From positions 34,351 through 98,350 of the forward strand of contig CAMBXL010000009.1 in the NCBI GenBank assembly GCA_945871905.1: a stretch of DNA of 64,000 nucleotides, read 5' to 3'. The DNA comes from Chitinophaga pinensis (lineage in GTDB: Bacteria; Bacteroidota; Bacteroidia; NS11-12g; UBA955). Below the pieces are notes generated by a model. It did no database searches and was not told the origin of the DNA. It saw only the letters and a list, made by a program, of their open reading frames with translations. Below are positions 26,025 to 35,644 of the stretch, piece after piece (position 1 is the first letter of the stretch; every line of letters begins with the position of its first letter). A program made the translations under genes and the position numbers.

Positions 26025-26792
26025 ATGGAGAAAAATACAACTCCTTTAATCTTAATTTCAAATGATGACGGCATTACTGCACCAGGATTAAGAGTTTTGG
26101 TTGAAGAAATGTCGAAAATTGGCGAAGTAATAGTCGTAGCGCCAGACAAACCACAGAGTGCTATGGGCCATGCCATTACCGTAACTGCACCATTGAGACT
26201 CAAACAAAACTTTATTTTTGGTTCAATACTGGCTTATGAATGCAGTGGCACACCTGCCGATTGTGTTAAATTAGCCTTAGACAAAGTGTGCCCTCGCCGA
26301 CCAGACATTATGGTTTCGGGTATCAATCATGGACCCAATTACAGTATAAATGTAATTTACAGTGGCACTATGAGCGCCGCAGTTGAAGCGGCTGTTGATG
26401 GGGTACAAGCCATTGGTTTTTCATTGTGTGATTACAGTGCAGAAGCTAATTTTGAAGCAACTCGTCCATTTATAAAGCAAATTACTGAAACTATTTTAGC
26501 CAATCCACTTCCTTACGGCACCCTTTTGAATGTAAACTTTCCAAAAACGGAGAGTATTAAAGGCATTAGAATTTGCCGTCAAGCAAGTGCAAGATATGCT
26601 GAAAACTTTGATGAACGTAAAGACCCTTCTGGTAACACATACTATTGGATGACTGGCAAATTCATTAACATGGAAGAAGATGACAACGATACCGACTTAT
26701 GGGCTGTAAACAACAACTATGTTAGCGTAGTTCCAACCAAATTCGACTTGACTTCCAATAGCTTTATTCAACATTTAAAACACCTTTTGTAA
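26025..26792 (+). CDS. surE: 5'/3'-nucleotidase SurE
   Basis: 255-aa metal-dependent nucleoside monophosphatase. N-terminal ISNDDGITAPG holds the metal-binding Asp pair (14-15); SAMGHAIT and SGINHGPNYSINVIYSGTMSAA are the other conserved blocks. Full length for the family. Second gene of the tdh operon, overlapping the next gene by one nucleotide (TAATG). Confidence 0.93.
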   Translation: MEKNTTPLILISNDDGITAPGLRVLVEEMSKIGEVIVVAPDKPQSAMGHAITVTAPLRLKQNFIFGSILAYECSGTPADCVKLALDKVCPRRPDIMVSGINHGPNYSINVIYSGTMSAAVEAAVDGVQAIGFSLCDYSAEANFEATRPFIKQITETILANPLPYGTLLNVNFPKTESIKGIRICRQASARYAENFDERKDPSGNTYYWMTGKFINMEEDDNDTDLWAVNNNYVSVVPTKFDLTSNSFIQHLKHLL

Positions 26793-27085
26793 TGGACACA
26801 AGAAAAAAGCAAATTTTATTGGGATTTTTAATTGGAATTACGTCCACCTTTATTATTTCTTTTTTAACTTTCATTAATACAAATCCGGGCTTAAGTATAA
26901 GCGAATACTTCAATATTTTTCTTTATGGAAAACTAATTTCGCCTATTTTAAGTATTGCATTAATGGGTAATTTAGGTTTGTTTTTCCTATTCCTTAAACT
27001 CAATAAAGACTTTATCTCAAGAGGCATTCTTATTGCAACCGTTTTTGTTGGCATTATCATCTTTTTTATCAAAATTTTCATCTAA
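26792..27085 (+). CDS. Small hydrophobic membrane protein
   Basis: 97 aa with three predicted membrane segments (about 8-26, 50-70 and 76-97) and few polar residues. No recognised family. It sits between surE and pyrD in the operon, overlapping surE by 1 nt and followed by pyrD after 12 nt, so it is surely translated with them, but that gives little hint of its role. Confidence 0.65.
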   Translation: MDTRKKQILLGFLIGITSTFIISFLTFINTNPGLSISEYFNIFLYGKLISPILSIALMGNLGLFFLFLKLNKDFISRGILIATVFVGIIIFFIKIFI

Positions 27086-27097
27086 TTATTTGGCTTA

Positions 27098-28120
27098 ATG
27101 TTCAACTTCATTCGTTCCATTTTATTTTTACTTTCAGCAGAAAAAGCACACTATTTCACGCTCAATAGTTTGAAATTCTTAATTAAAATTCCCGTTTTAA
27201 ATTGGTTTATCATTAACAATAAAGCTTACAGAAAGCAAAACCAAATGAATGTAATGGGTATTACATTCCCTAATAAACTTGGATTGGCTGCAGGTTTCGA
27301 TAAAAATGCGCAATACTTAGATGTTTTTAAAGCGCTTGGTTTTGGTCATATTGAAATAGGCACTGTAACTCCTTTGGGGCAGGAAGGGAATCCTAAACCA
27401 CGCCTATTTAGATTGGTAGAAGACCAAGCTGTTATTAACCGAATGGGTTTTAACAATGATGGTGTAGATGCAATCGTTGAAAGACTTAAAAACCGACCAA
27501 AAGATTTAATAATAGGTGGCAATATTGGTAAAAATAAAGTTACACCAAATGAAGATGCAGCTTCTGACTATCAAATTTGCTTTACTAAATTATATCCTTA
27601 CGTTGATTATTTTACGGTCAATGTAAGCAGTCCTAATACCCCAGGATTGAGAGAACTGCAAGACAAAAAACCACTAACCGACTTGTTAAATTCTCTAATA
27701 GAATTAAGAGAAGAAAAGGTAAAATCTGGATTAAAGGCATTGCCAATTCTATTGAAAATAGCGCCTGATTTAAACGAACATCAGTTAAATGATATTATCT
27801 CCATCATAGATGAAACGCAAATTGATGGAATTGTTGCAACCAATACTACCATAGAAAGAAAAGGCTTAAAAACAAGCGAAGCAACCATCCAATCTATTGG
27901 CATGGGTGGATTAAGCGGAAAGCCAGTTCTTGAGGCTTCTACGGCTATCCTTACTTACCTTAAAAATAACTTAAAACAGGAAAAGGTATTGATTGGTGTC
28001 GGCGGTATTTGCAGCGGCAAGGATGCTGATTTAAAGTTTAAAAATGGGGCTCAATTAGTTCAAGTATATTCAGGATTCATATACAGAGGACCTGCCTTGA
28101 TTAAAGAAATACTCAATTAG
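27098..28120 (+). CDS. pyrD: Dihydroorotate dehydrogenase (quinone), class 2
   Basis: 340-aa membrane-associated flavoenzyme for the fourth step of pyrimidine synthesis. The N-terminal amphipathic helices (1-40) are those of class 2. FMN and substrate motifs: GLAAGFDKNA (62-71) and NVSSPNTPGLRE (175-186), where Ser178 is the expected catalytic base; later GVGGICSGKDA and VQVYSGFIYRGP bind the FMN phosphate. Last gene of its operon; its stop overlaps by 3 nt the stop of the convergent T9SS gene. Confidence 0.95.
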   Translation: MFNFIRSILFLLSAEKAHYFTLNSLKFLIKIPVLNWFIINNKAYRKQNQMNVMGITFPNKLGLAAGFDKNAQYLDVFKALGFGHIEIGTVTPLGQEGNPKPRLFRLVEDQAVINRMGFNNDGVDAIVERLKNRPKDLIIGGNIGKNKVTPNEDAASDYQICFTKLYPYVDYFTVNVSSPNTPGLRELQDKKPLTDLLNSLIELREEKVKSGLKALPILLKIAPDLNEHQLNDIISIIDETQIDGIVATNTTIERKGLKTSEATIQSIGMGGLSGKPVLEASTAILTYLKNNLKQEKVLIGVGGICSGKDADLKFKNGAQLVQVYSGFIYRGPALIKEILN

Positions 28121-28434
28121 TGTTTTATGATTAGTTTTTTGATATATACTTCCTTATTAGAGTTGAGTTTCAAAAAATAAAAACCATTGTTCAATTCATA
28201 TTCCTTAAGTGACAAATGCAAAAAACTTGCATTCGTTTTTTCGATGGTGAAAATCACATTGCCTAAAATATCGTGAAGGGTTATTGTATAAGCTGTTGGG
28301 AATAACACATTGACATCGATATACAAATCTTCTTTAACTGGATTAGGGTAAACACTCCAAACCTCACTTGGTTTTTGTGCATGTGAATTAAGAGCGTAAA
28401 GAAACAAAACGGTAACTAGTAGTATTCTTTTCAT
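28117..28434 (-). CDS. Tiny protein consisting of signal peptide plus T9SS type A sorting domain
   Basis: 105 aa. The signal peptide MKRILLVTVLFLYALNSHAQ is followed almost at once by a complete T9SS type A C-terminal domain (VYPNPVKEDLYIDV to IKKLIIKH), leaving no room for a cargo domain. The ATG at 28434 is chosen because a cleavable signal follows; an upstream in-frame start at 28488 would add 18 residues before it. It may be a remnant of a larger secreted protein or a genuine miniature cargo. Its 3' end overlaps pyrD's stop. Confidence 0.7.
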   Translation of the reverse strand: MKRILLVTVLFLYALNSHAQKPSEVWSVYPNPVKEDLYIDVNVLFPTAYTITLHDILGNVIFTIEKTNASFLHLSLKEYELNNGFYFLKLNSNKEVYIKKLIIKH

Positions 28435-28473
28435 ATTTAATTTAACACAAATAAGGTGCCAACAAATAAAGGC

Positions 28474-28502
28474 AAAAAAAAGCTCCATTAAAGGAGCTTT
28501 TA
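28474..28502 (-). terminator. Terminator of the TonB gene
   Basis: Stem AAAAGCTCC / GGAGCTTTT with a 6-nt loop, followed on the minus strand by a run of T. It lies 11 nt beyond the stop at 28513. Confidence 0.8.
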
Positions 28503-28512
28503 AATATTTGTT

Positions 28513-29184
28513 TTAATCGAGGGTGAATGTAATTGGAATTTTGGCTTTTACTCTCACCGGTTTTTCTCTTTGCGTTCCGGGTTTCCACATACCTGATGTT
28601 TTTTTAACAACGTTCATGGCTTCCCTTTGCAAATCCTTATTTCCTTTACCGTCAGTGGTAATGTCTGAAACGCTACCATCTTTATTGATAACAAAGAACA
28701 CCATTATAACACCTTCAATCTCATTGTCATAAGCTTCTCTAGGATACACAAGATTTTCACCTAAGAACTCTTGTAATTTATCTGAACCACCTTTGAAAGT
28801 TGGTTTATCGGCAATGTTTTCGTAGATTTCATTGTCTTCAACTTCTTCTTTCGGTTGTTCTTTAGGTTTTTCTTCTTGTTCCTCTTGTTGCTCTTCTTCC
28901 TCAAATTCGTTTGCCTGGAATTCTTGGGTTTCTACAGCGGTATTTTCAACAACAGTAAGAGTTGGTGGTGGCGGTGGTGGTGGTGGTGCTTTTTCATGCT
29001 TTGTATTTTCGATAACTTCTGCGTCATCAGAGACTAAAGCAGCCTGCATTTTTTGTTTCTTTTTTTCAAATACAGTAAAAGAGAACATCAAGTAACAAAG
29101 CATTAGTACAAAAGAGTAACCTAACGCCTTCAACAACATTCTGTCCTTACTAAAATCTAAATTGGGATTTTTTTTAGCTTCCAT
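28513..29184 (-). CDS. Energy transducer TonB (proline-rich)
   Basis: 223 aa. A cytoplasmic start (NPNLDFSKDRMLLKALGYSF) and one membrane helix (about 19-37) are followed by a periplasmic spacer with an eight-proline run and Glu-rich stretches (EEEEQQEEQEEKPKEQPKEE). The TonB C-terminal domain (about 130-223, ending KIPITFTLD) contacts TonB-dependent receptors. It links the proton motive force to outer-membrane uptake. The -7 element lies 8 nt before the ATG. A paralogue with the same N-terminus lies upstream; no exbB/exbD or receptor gene is adjacent. Confidence 0.88.
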   Translation of the reverse strand: MEAKKNPNLDFSKDRMLLKALGYSFVLMLCYLMFSFTVFEKKKQKMQAALVSDDAEVIENTKHEKAPPPPPPPPTLTVVENTAVETQEFQANEFEEEEQQEEQEEKPKEQPKEEVEDNEIYENIADKPTFKGGSDKLQEFLGENLVYPREAYDNEIEGVIMVFFVINKDGSVSDITTDGKGNKDLQREAMNVVKKTSGMWKPGTQREKPVRVKAKIPITFTLD

Positions 29185-29192
29185 TTATCTTA

Positions 29193-29200
29193 CAAAATTA
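29193..29200 (-). promoter_or_regulatory. -7 promoter element TAATTTTG for the TonB gene
   Basis: Exact consensus match on the minus strand, 8 nt before the ATG at 29184, predicting a very short or absent leader. It shows the two TonB genes are transcribed separately. Confidence 0.6.
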
Positions 29201-29310
29201 ATTTATTTTATCTTTATTTCAATAGGAATTCTAAAAAATAAAAATTAAGTCTTCTTAAATTGACAATTAGATAACTTAATACTTACTTTTTGAATCCAAA
29301 TTGTCTATTC

Positions 29311-30009
29311 TTAGTTGATTGTAAACGAAATAGGCATTTTGGCTCTAACTCTTATAGACTTACCTTTCAATTGACCTGACTGCCATTTTCCGCTTGTCTT
29401 TTGAATAATTCTTGTGGCTTCTCTTTGCAAATCTTTATTTCCATCACCAACAGTGATTTCGCTAACTGTACCGTCCTTGTTTATAACGAAATAAACCATT
29501 ATTACTCCCTCAATTTCATTTTCAAAAGATTCTTTAGGATAGACTATGTTTGTTTCCAAAAAATCATTTAACTGACTATTTCCACCAATAAAAGACGGCA
29601 AATCAACCAAATCATTAAAATCATAGATAGTTTCGTCTTTGATATCTTCATTTAATAATCCTCTTTCTATACTTCCATCAAAGGAATCAGAATTACTTTG
29701 ATTTTCAAAAGAATCAATAAAGACGTTTGATAAATCAGTTTCGGAAACAATATCAAGCCCTTTTTTAAAATCATTGACAAAAACAGACTTAGGTAAAGGG
29801 GGTGATTGGGGTGGACTAGGGCATCTTAAAATAACCTCAGTGGCTTCATCTCCTAACTTTTCTGAGGTAAATTGGGTATTATTTTTGTCATAAATAGTAA
29901 ATGAAAAAACAATATTACAAATCATAAACACAAAGGCGTAACCTAGAATTTTCATCATTAACTGATCTTTTCTTAGGTCTAATTGGGGATTTTTTTTACA
30001 TTCTAACAT
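29311..30009 (-). CDS. TonB-family protein, paralogue with acidic linker
   Basis: 232 aa, same layout as the neighbouring TonB: N-terminus NPQLDLRKDQLMMKILGYAF, one membrane helix (about 19-38), then a C-terminal TonB domain (about 140-232) with FENEIEGVIMVYFVINKDGT nearly identical to its neighbour. The spacer is different: short proline cluster (CPSPPQSPPLPK) and then an acidic Ser/Asp-rich region. A tandem duplication is evident. The shared cytoplasmic start NPxLDxxKD suggests contact with the same partner, while the changed spacer and tip imply a different receptor set. Role in uptake is inferred. Confidence 0.82.
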   Translation of the reverse strand: MLECKKNPQLDLRKDQLMMKILGYAFVFMICNIVFSFTIYDKNNTQFTSEKLGDEATEVILRCPSPPQSPPLPKSVFVNDFKKGLDIVSETDLSNVFIDSFENQSNSDSFDGSIERGLLNEDIKDETIYDFNDLVDLPSFIGGNSQLNDFLETNIVYPKESFENEIEGVIMVYFVINKDGTVSEITVGDGNKDLQREATRIIQKTSGKWQSGQLKGKSIRVRAKMPISFTIN

Positions 30010-30068
30010 AAGATAATTTTTACTTTAATACACAACACGTTTAAAATGTAAACGGGAAAAGTAAAAAA

Positions 30069-30476
30069 TTATTCTTTGTCTAAGAATTTCAAATCATTAT
30101 AAACAGATTTGAATAAAACCAAACCAACCAAACAACCAATGCTATTAGCAATAACATCTGCATAATCGGCTGTTCTATTAACGGTGAAATAATATTGAAT
30201 AAATTCTATTAGCACTCCATAAAGGAAACCAAAAAGCAATCCATAAAGTTGAATTTTCCTAAGAAAGAAAGAAAAACGCCAATACTTAATAAGGCCTTGC
30301 ATAATAAAGAACACTAAAATTGAGAAAATAAAAGCATGACCGAGCAAATCGGTAGGAATACCAAGGAGTCGTTGGGTTACAAATCCTCCGTTGCTAGAAG
30401 TGGTAAGCACCAAAATAAAAATTGCCCACAAAATTGCAGGCAATAAATATTTTAACAATGAAAACTTAATTTTCAT
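30069..30476 (-). CDS. VanZ-like membrane protein
   Basis: 135 aa with four predicted transmembrane helices and the VanZ-family end (LLFGFLYGVLIEFIQYYF, then ADYADVIANSIGCLVGL). Family function is largely unknown outside teicoplanin resistance. It lies 12 nt after gcvH and is probably co-transcribed with it. Confidence 0.8.
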   Translation of the reverse strand: MKIKFSLLKYLLPAILWAIFILVLTTSSNGGFVTQRLLGIPTDLLGHAFIFSILVFFIMQGLIKYWRFSFFLRKIQLYGLLFGFLYGVLIEFIQYYFTVNRTADYADVIANSIGCLVGLVLFKSVYNDLKFLDKE

Positions 30477-30488
30477 TATTTAGGAAAA

Positions 30489-30866
30489 TTAATGTCCGAT
30501 TAAGGCTTTGTATGCATTAACGTCTAACAAATCACTGATTTCGTTAGCGTTAGTGATGTTAATCTTCACCATCCAACTGTTGTATGGATCTTGGTTAACA
30601 GATTCAGGGCTTGACTCAAGTGCTGCGTTTACATCAATAACTTCACCACTCAAAGGCATGAACAAATCACTTACAGTTTTTACTGCCTCAACAGTACCGA
30701 AAGTGTCATTCATTGACAAAGTTTGTCCTTTTGTTTCTATTTCTACGAAAACGATATCACCTAACTCACCTTGAGCAAAATCGGTAATACCAACAGTTGC
30801 TACATTACCTTCGATAGAAACCCATTCGTGTTCTTTTGTGTACTTTAAATTTTCTGGAAAATTCAT
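30489..30866 (-). CDS. gcvH: Glycine cleavage system H protein
   Basis: 125-aa lipoyl carrier that shuttles the aminomethyl group between P, T and L proteins. The lipoyl-lysine is K63 in [12 protein letters not shown]; the fold and length match the family. Other gcv genes are not here. A lipoate-protein ligase (48122-49114) that could charge it is encoded elsewhere in this window. Its stop is 12 nt before the vanZ-like gene. Confidence 0.94.
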   Translation of the reverse strand: MNFPENLKYTKEHEWVSIEGNVATVGITDFAQGELGDIVFVEIETKGQTLSMNDTFGTVEAVKTVSDLFMPLSGEVIDVNAALESSPESVNQDPYNSWMVKINITNANEISDLLDVNAYKALIGH

Positions 30867-30900
30867 TTTTTATATTTATTAAATTGTTTTATGTTTAATT

Positions 30901-31749
30901 TTAGTCGTCCCAAACCATGCTTAATAGTTTGCTTATTTTTTCTTTCAAATTGATTCTGTGAACTATTAAGTCGACAAAACCATGTTCTAATAAAAACTCA
31001 GAGCTTTGGAATCCTTTTGGCAAATCTTTACCTATAGTTTCTTTGATAACACGGGGACCAGCAAAACCAATTAGAGCTTCAGGTTCAGCTATATTAAAAT
31101 CACCTAACATTGCAAATGATGCAGTAATACCTCCTGTTGTTGGGTCGGTTAAAACAGAAATATATGGAATTTTTTCTTTATCTAATAAAGCTAATTTAGC
31201 AGATGTTTTGGCCATTTGCATTAGAGAAAAAGCAGCTTCCATCATTCTAGCACCACCACTTTTGCTGATAATAATCATTGGGTGTCTATTTTCTCTAGCA
31301 TAATCAATTGCTCTCGAAATTTTTTCCCCTACTACGCTACCCATAGAACCGCCTATGAAGCCAAAATCCATACAAGCAATAACAATTTTTCTGCCATTTG
31401 ACTTCCCTACTGCTGTTCGACAAGCATCTTTTAAACCACTTTTTTTGATACTTTCATCAATTCTTGATTTATATGATTTGGTATCAACAAATCCTAAAGG
31501 GTCCCCAGAAGTAAGGTTAGCATCAAGTTCTTTAAACTTATTATCATCAAACAAAACTTCAAAATATTCTTTAGAACCAATTTTATAATGGTAATCACAA
31601 GTAGGACATACAAATTTGCTTTCTATCAATTCCTTGTGAGGAGTGATTGTTTTACAACGGGGGCACTTATCCCAAAGTCCATCAGGAGTGGCCTTTTTTT
31701 CCTTTGTTTTGGTAGTAATACCTTCTGAAACACGTTTAAACCAACTCAT
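30901..31749 (-). CDS. accD: Acetyl-CoA carboxylase carboxyltransferase subunit beta
   Basis: 282 aa. N-terminal zinc ribbon with Cys29, Cys32, Cys48 and Cys51 (CPRC...CPTC) followed by the crotonase-fold carboxyltransferase domain, with [18 protein letters not shown] and [20 protein letters not shown]. It transfers carboxyl from biotin to acetyl-CoA in fatty-acid synthesis, together with AccA (not in the window). Confidence 0.95.
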   Translation of the reverse strand: MSWFKRVSEGITTKTKEKKATPDGLWDKCPRCKTITPHKELIESKFVCPTCDYHYKIGSKEYFEVLFDDNKFKELDANLTSGDPLGFVDTKSYKSRIDESIKKSGLKDACRTAVGKSNGRKIVIACMDFGFIGGSMGSVVGEKISRAIDYARENRHPMIIISKSGGARMMEAAFSLMQMAKTSAKLALLDKEKIPYISVLTDPTTGGITASFAMLGDFNIAEPEALIGFAGPRVIKETIGKDLPKGFQSSEFLLEHGFVDLIVHRINLKEKISKLLSMVWDD

Positions 31750-31788
31750 ACAATAATAGTCTTTACAAGATTAGGGTAAAGAATTGAA

Positions 31789-32847
31789 TTAAGCAATAGT
31801 TATTTCAGTGTTTAAATACACATCTTGTATGTTATTTAACAAAGAAATACCTTCATTCATTGGCTTTTGAAAAGCTTTTCTTCCACTGATTAATCCTTGT
31901 CCACCAGCTCTTTTATTGATAACTGCTGTTGTTACTGCTTCAGCTAAATCGCTAGCACCTTTACTTTCTCCACCACTGTTTATCAAACCAGCTTTACCCA
32001 TATAGCAATTCGCCACTTGGTAGCGACATAAGTCAATTGGGTGATCTGTATTTAATTCACTGTATACTTTAGGGTGTGTTTTACCGAAATTAACAGCGTT
32101 GTAGCCGCCATTGTTGGTTGGTAATTTTTGTTTAATAATATCGGCTTGAATAGTAACCCCTAGGTGGTTGGCTTGAGCCGTTAAGTCTGTTGAAGTATGG
32201 TAATCTATTCCGTCTTTTTTGAATCCAGGATTTCTTAAATAACACCACAAAATGGTTGCCATTCCTAATTCATGCGCTCTTTCAAAAGCTTGTGCAACTT
32301 CTACTATTTGTCTTGCTGATTCGTTTGAACCAAAATAGATAGTTGCACCAACTGCTGTAGCACCTAAATTCCAAGCCTCATCTACACTACCAAACATAAT
32401 TTGGTCAAATTTATTTGGGTAACTTAAAAACTCATTGTGATTTAACTTCACAATAAAAGGAATTTTATGAGCATATTTTCTGCTGCAAGAGGCTAATACG
32501 CCATAAGTTGAAGCCACTGCATTACAACCACCTTCTATTGCTAATTTAACAATATTTTCTGGGTCAAAATAAATTGGATTCGGCGCAAATGAAGCACCCG
32601 CACTGTGTTCAATACCTTGGTCAACCGGCAAAATACTAACATAACCTGTACCAGCCAATCTTCCATGATTGTATAAAGCATTAAGACTTCTTAAAACTTG
32701 TGGTGAACGATTTGTATGTGCAAATGCTCTGTCTATAAAATCATTTCCTGGCAAATGCAAGTGAGATTTATCAATGGTTTTACATTGGTGAGTTAATAAA
32801 CTTTCTGAATCCGATCCTAATAATTCTTGAATTTTTGATATACTCAT
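31789..32847 (-). CDS. fbaB: Fructose-bisphosphate aldolase, class I (FbaB/DhnA type)
   Basis: 352 aa, resembling the archaeal/DhnA-type class I aldolases that use a Schiff-base lysine. Recognisable blocks: [36 protein letters not shown], then GNSEARQIVE-like substrate region ([10 protein letters not shown]) and the phosphate-binding [12 protein letters not shown] near 300. The ATG at 32847 is chosen; an upstream TTG at 32871 lies within the -7 element. Stands alone. Assignment by overall similarity; the Schiff-base lysine was not located exactly. Confidence 0.85.
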   Translation of the reverse strand: MSISKIQELLGSDSESLLTHQCKTIDKSHLHLPGNDFIDRAFAHTNRSPQVLRSLNALYNHGRLAGTGYVSILPVDQGIEHSAGASFAPNPIYFDPENIVKLAIEGGCNAVASTYGVLASCSRKYAHKIPFIVKLNHNEFLSYPNKFDQIMFGSVDEAWNLGATAVGATIYFGSNESARQIVEVAQAFERAHELGMATILWCYLRNPGFKKDGIDYHTSTDLTAQANHLGVTIQADIIKQKLPTNNGGYNAVNFGKTHPKVYSELNTDHPIDLCRYQVANCYMGKAGLINSGGESKGASDLAEAVTTAVINKRAGGQGLISGRKAFQKPMNEGISLLNNIQDVYLNTEITIA

Positions 32848-32868
32848 TTTTTTCTTTGTATAAGGCGG

Positions 32869-32876
32869 CAAAAATA
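32869..32876 (-). promoter_or_regulatory. -7 promoter element TATTTTTG for fbaB
   Basis: Exact consensus match on the minus strand, 21 nt before the ATG at 32847. It contains the TTG codon that would otherwise extend the gene. Confidence 0.65.
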
Positions 32877-32992
32877 TAAAAATAATGATAAATGATAAAA
32901 TCTTTTTTCAAGGCTTTTATCAGTAACACCCTTTTCAACATCAATTAAAGTCAAATCAACTCTTTAAAAAAGGCTCAATTATATGAAACATA

Positions 32993-34276
32993 CTAACTAT
33001 AAACGCCTAACAATAGGTCATAAAGTTCTTTTAAATCTCCTTCTTCATCGCTAAGTTGCTTCTTAGAAAAAACGCTATCAGCAGGCGTTAATTTAAATTT
33101 ATTATTGACCCTTTCCATCACTGTAGGTTGAACTTTTACGCTAAAATCAATAGTTGAATCTTCTAATTTCTTAACCTCAATGGTTAGATAGGCGCATAAA
33201 TGACACCATGTGTAAATATCATAAGCCACAAAATCGCCCAAACTAAAGATGGCAAAACCCTTTTTTTCTTTTTGAGTAAAAGGATCTTTATAGTGGTAGT
33301 ATTTCCATGGTTGTAAATTATGTGGGTGACCTCCTGCTATAATATCAACGCCACATTTATTGAACAATCGCTCATATAAATTTACCGTAACCTGCGATGG
33401 AAAAGCTTGATAAGCATTGCCTGCATGCACAGAAACAACAACTAACTCAGCACCCTCCTTTTTGGCCGCAATAACTTCACTTTTTAATTGATCTAATGGG
33501 CAATCAGGCAGATTTAACGGCAATAAATTAACCATGTAAGCTTGGTCAGCCTTTAGTTCTATGGCGTTGAGTGAATAAGTATAAGCTAAAAACGCCACTT
33601 TTATTTCGTTTTTCTCAATGATTTGGTAGGTTTTTTGACCTTCACTCGAAGCCACTCCCACGGGTATTATTGACTTGTTTTCTAAGAATTTGATTGTATT
33701 CAAAAGCCCATCTTTACCTTTATCCAAGGTGTGATTATTAGCAAAACTTAACACATCATATCCTTTGTATTGACCATTTCCACTAAAAACGGCAAACAAG
33801 TCTTCATCACCATTAAAATACATATTATTAAGCATCAATTCGGGGACAAAACCCTTAGCTTGGTGAATATCAATAGGTGTTTCTAAATTGGCAAAAACAA
33901 TATCAGAACCAAAAAAATCAGGACCTATTTCGTCCCAAAGATTAACACACGAATCCTTATTTATCAACTCATAAGGCATTAAATCTCCACCTATGCTAAT
34001 GGTTAATTGACTTTTGAATGAGTGTTCCGACTTTATGATTTCCTCTTTGTTTTGAAAATAAGCAATAACTTCATTTGAATATTGAGTTGCCGATTGGTAG
34101 TAATATTTGTAAGAAAAATAGATTAAATCTTTCCAAGACATTGTCCTTGGGTTTTCCTCAAATTCCCTTGAATATTGCCATTTTTTCCCTTTGAACAAAG
34201 AAACAATACTGAGCAACACTGCCAGAATTCCACAAATGATTTTTCCTTTGGCGGTATAAGGTCTTACGACTTTCAA
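32993..34276 (-). CDS. CapA-family (PGA_cap) protein
   Basis: 427 aa with an N-terminal hydrophobic anchor (about 12-28) and a metallophosphatase-like CapA domain: GGDLMPYELI, FANLETPID, SFANNHTLDKGK, VSVHAGNAY and GGHPHNLQPW supply the presumed metal ligands. Family members take part in poly-gamma-glutamate capsule synthesis or related envelope polymers, but no capB/C is nearby, so the substrate here is open. It starts 6 nt after mgtE and is third in the rsmA-mgtE-capA operon. Confidence 0.8.
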   Translation of the reverse strand: MKVVRPYTAKGKIICGILAVLLSIVSLFKGKKWQYSREFEENPRTMSWKDLIYFSYKYYYQSATQYSNEVIAYFQNKEEIIKSEHSFKSQLTISIGGDLMPYELINKDSCVNLWDEIGPDFFGSDIVFANLETPIDIHQAKGFVPELMLNNMYFNGDEDLFAVFSGNGQYKGYDVLSFANNHTLDKGKDGLLNTIKFLENKSIIPVGVASSEGQKTYQIIEKNEIKVAFLAYTYSLNAIELKADQAYMVNLLPLNLPDCPLDQLKSEVIAAKKEGAELVVVSVHAGNAYQAFPSQVTVNLYERLFNKCGVDIIAGGHPHNLQPWKYYHYKDPFTQKEKKGFAIFSLGDFVAYDIYTWCHLCAYLTIEVKKLEDSTIDFSVKVQPTVMERVNNKFKLTPADSVFSKKQLSDEEGDLKELYDLLLGVYS

Positions 34277-34282
34277 TAGAGT

Positions 34283-35644
34283 TTAAATGGCACCTAATAA
34301 AATTCGACCTAATAAAAAATAAACTCCCAAACCCACAATATCATTAATCGTTGTTATAAAAGGCCCTGTTGCAAGTGCAGGGTCAATATTAAACTTATCG
34401 AGAACCAAAGGAGTAATGGTTCCCAAAAGTGATGCGAAAATAATAACAGTAACCAAAGCAGAACTCACTACAATACTCAAATCATAGCCATGTCCTAGCA
34501 ACATATTAAAGCTCAATAAAATGGCCGAACAAATCAAACCATTCAACAGAGATACTGTAAATTCTTTTCCTAATTTGGGTAATATATTTTTACTTTTTAG
34601 GGTATTATTTGCGAGACCTTGAACAATAATTGCAGAAGATTGAACGCCAGCATTACCTCCCATTGCGGCTACCACCGGCATAAAAAAAGCCATTTTGGGT
34701 AAATGGGAGATATCACCCTCAAAGTTTGAAATAATCATCGAACTTCCTAAGCCACCTAACAGTCCGACCATTAACCAAGGCAAACGTGCTCTAGAGAGAA
34801 TATAAACGCTGTCACTACTTTCTACATTTTCACTTAAACCCGCTTGTAATTGAAAATCTTTATCTGCTTCTTCTTTAATAAAATCAACGACGTCATCAAT
34901 GGTAATTCGACCAATTAAACGGGTCATACTATCCACAACAGGAATGGTGATTAAATCGTATTTATTCATCAATCTAGCAACCTCTTCCCCTGTCGCATAA
35001 GCATTTACAGCAATGAAATTAATATTTGTTATTTCTATAACAGAAATATGAGGTTTTGACAAAACAATATCTTTCAAAGAAACTACCCCTTTGAGAATAG
35101 ACCTGTCATCGACCACATAAACAGCATGAACAGAATCAACTTCTTCTGCTTGTTTTCTTATTTCTTCAATACATTGACTTACGGTCCAATTGTATTTTAC
35201 TTGAACCAATTCTTTTGCCATCAATCCACCTGCAATATCATCGTCATAGTGAAGCATGGCGGCAAGACTGTTCGCATAATCCTGATCTTCTATGTAAGAC
35301 AAAACCTCCTCAGCTTTTTGCGTTGGCAGGATACTTAAAATATCTACTGCATCATCTGAATCTAGGAATCCGAGTACATCTTGGGCAATTTCTTGAGCGG
35401 TGTACCCTTTAAAAAATCGCTCTTGTAATTCCTCATCAAGCGACCTAATTATTTCAACCGCTTTCTGTTTTTCAACATGATTGATAATAAATTTGGCTTC
35501 ATCAAGTTCAATATCCCAAAAAATATCAGCAATGTCTTCCGGTCTGTATTGCAACAATAGAGACTTAAGCAATTCAACATCAAAAGAAGTCAAAATTGGC
35601 TTAATTTCTAATAGTAATTGTTTTTCAGACGCTACATTATTCAT
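34283..35644 (-). CDS. mgtE: Magnesium transporter MgtE
   Basis: 453 aa. N-terminal superhelical domain (about 10-125), paired CBS domains (about 130-255) that sense magnesium, and five helices (about 285-453) with the pore signature MGGNAGVQSSAIIVQG. A homodimeric inner-membrane magnesium channel. Overlaps rsmA by 4 nt and is followed by capA after 6 nt. No M-box riboswitch is seen, as expected for an internal gene of an operon. Confidence 0.93.
   Translation of the reverse strand: MNNVASEKQLLLEIKPILTSFDVELLKSLLLQYRPEDIADIFWDIELDEAKFIINHVEKQKAVEIIRSLDEELQERFFKGYTAQEIAQDVLGFLDSDDAVDILSILPTQKAEEVLSYIEDQDYANSLAAMLHYDDDIAGGLMAKELVQVKYNWTVSQCIEEIRKQAEEVDSVHAVYVVDDRSILKGVVSLKDIVLSKPHISVIEITNINFIAVNAYATGEEVARLMNKYDLITIPVVDSMTRLIGRITIDDVVDFIKEEADKDFQLQAGLSENVESSDSVYILSRARLPWLMVGLLGGLGSSMIISNFEGDISHLPKMAFFMPVVAAMGGNAGVQSSAIIVQGLANNTLKSKNILPKLGKEFTVSLLNGLICSAILLSFNMLLGHGYDLSIVVSSALVTVIIFASLLGTITPLVLDKFNIDPALATGPFITTINDIVGLGVYFLLGRILLGAI

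Noticed and set aside
28832..29095. Open frame antisense to the TonB spacer encoding Ser/Gly/Cys-rich peptide
   Set aside because: It is a shadow of the proline/glutamate codons of TonB; composition and lack of start signals speak against it.
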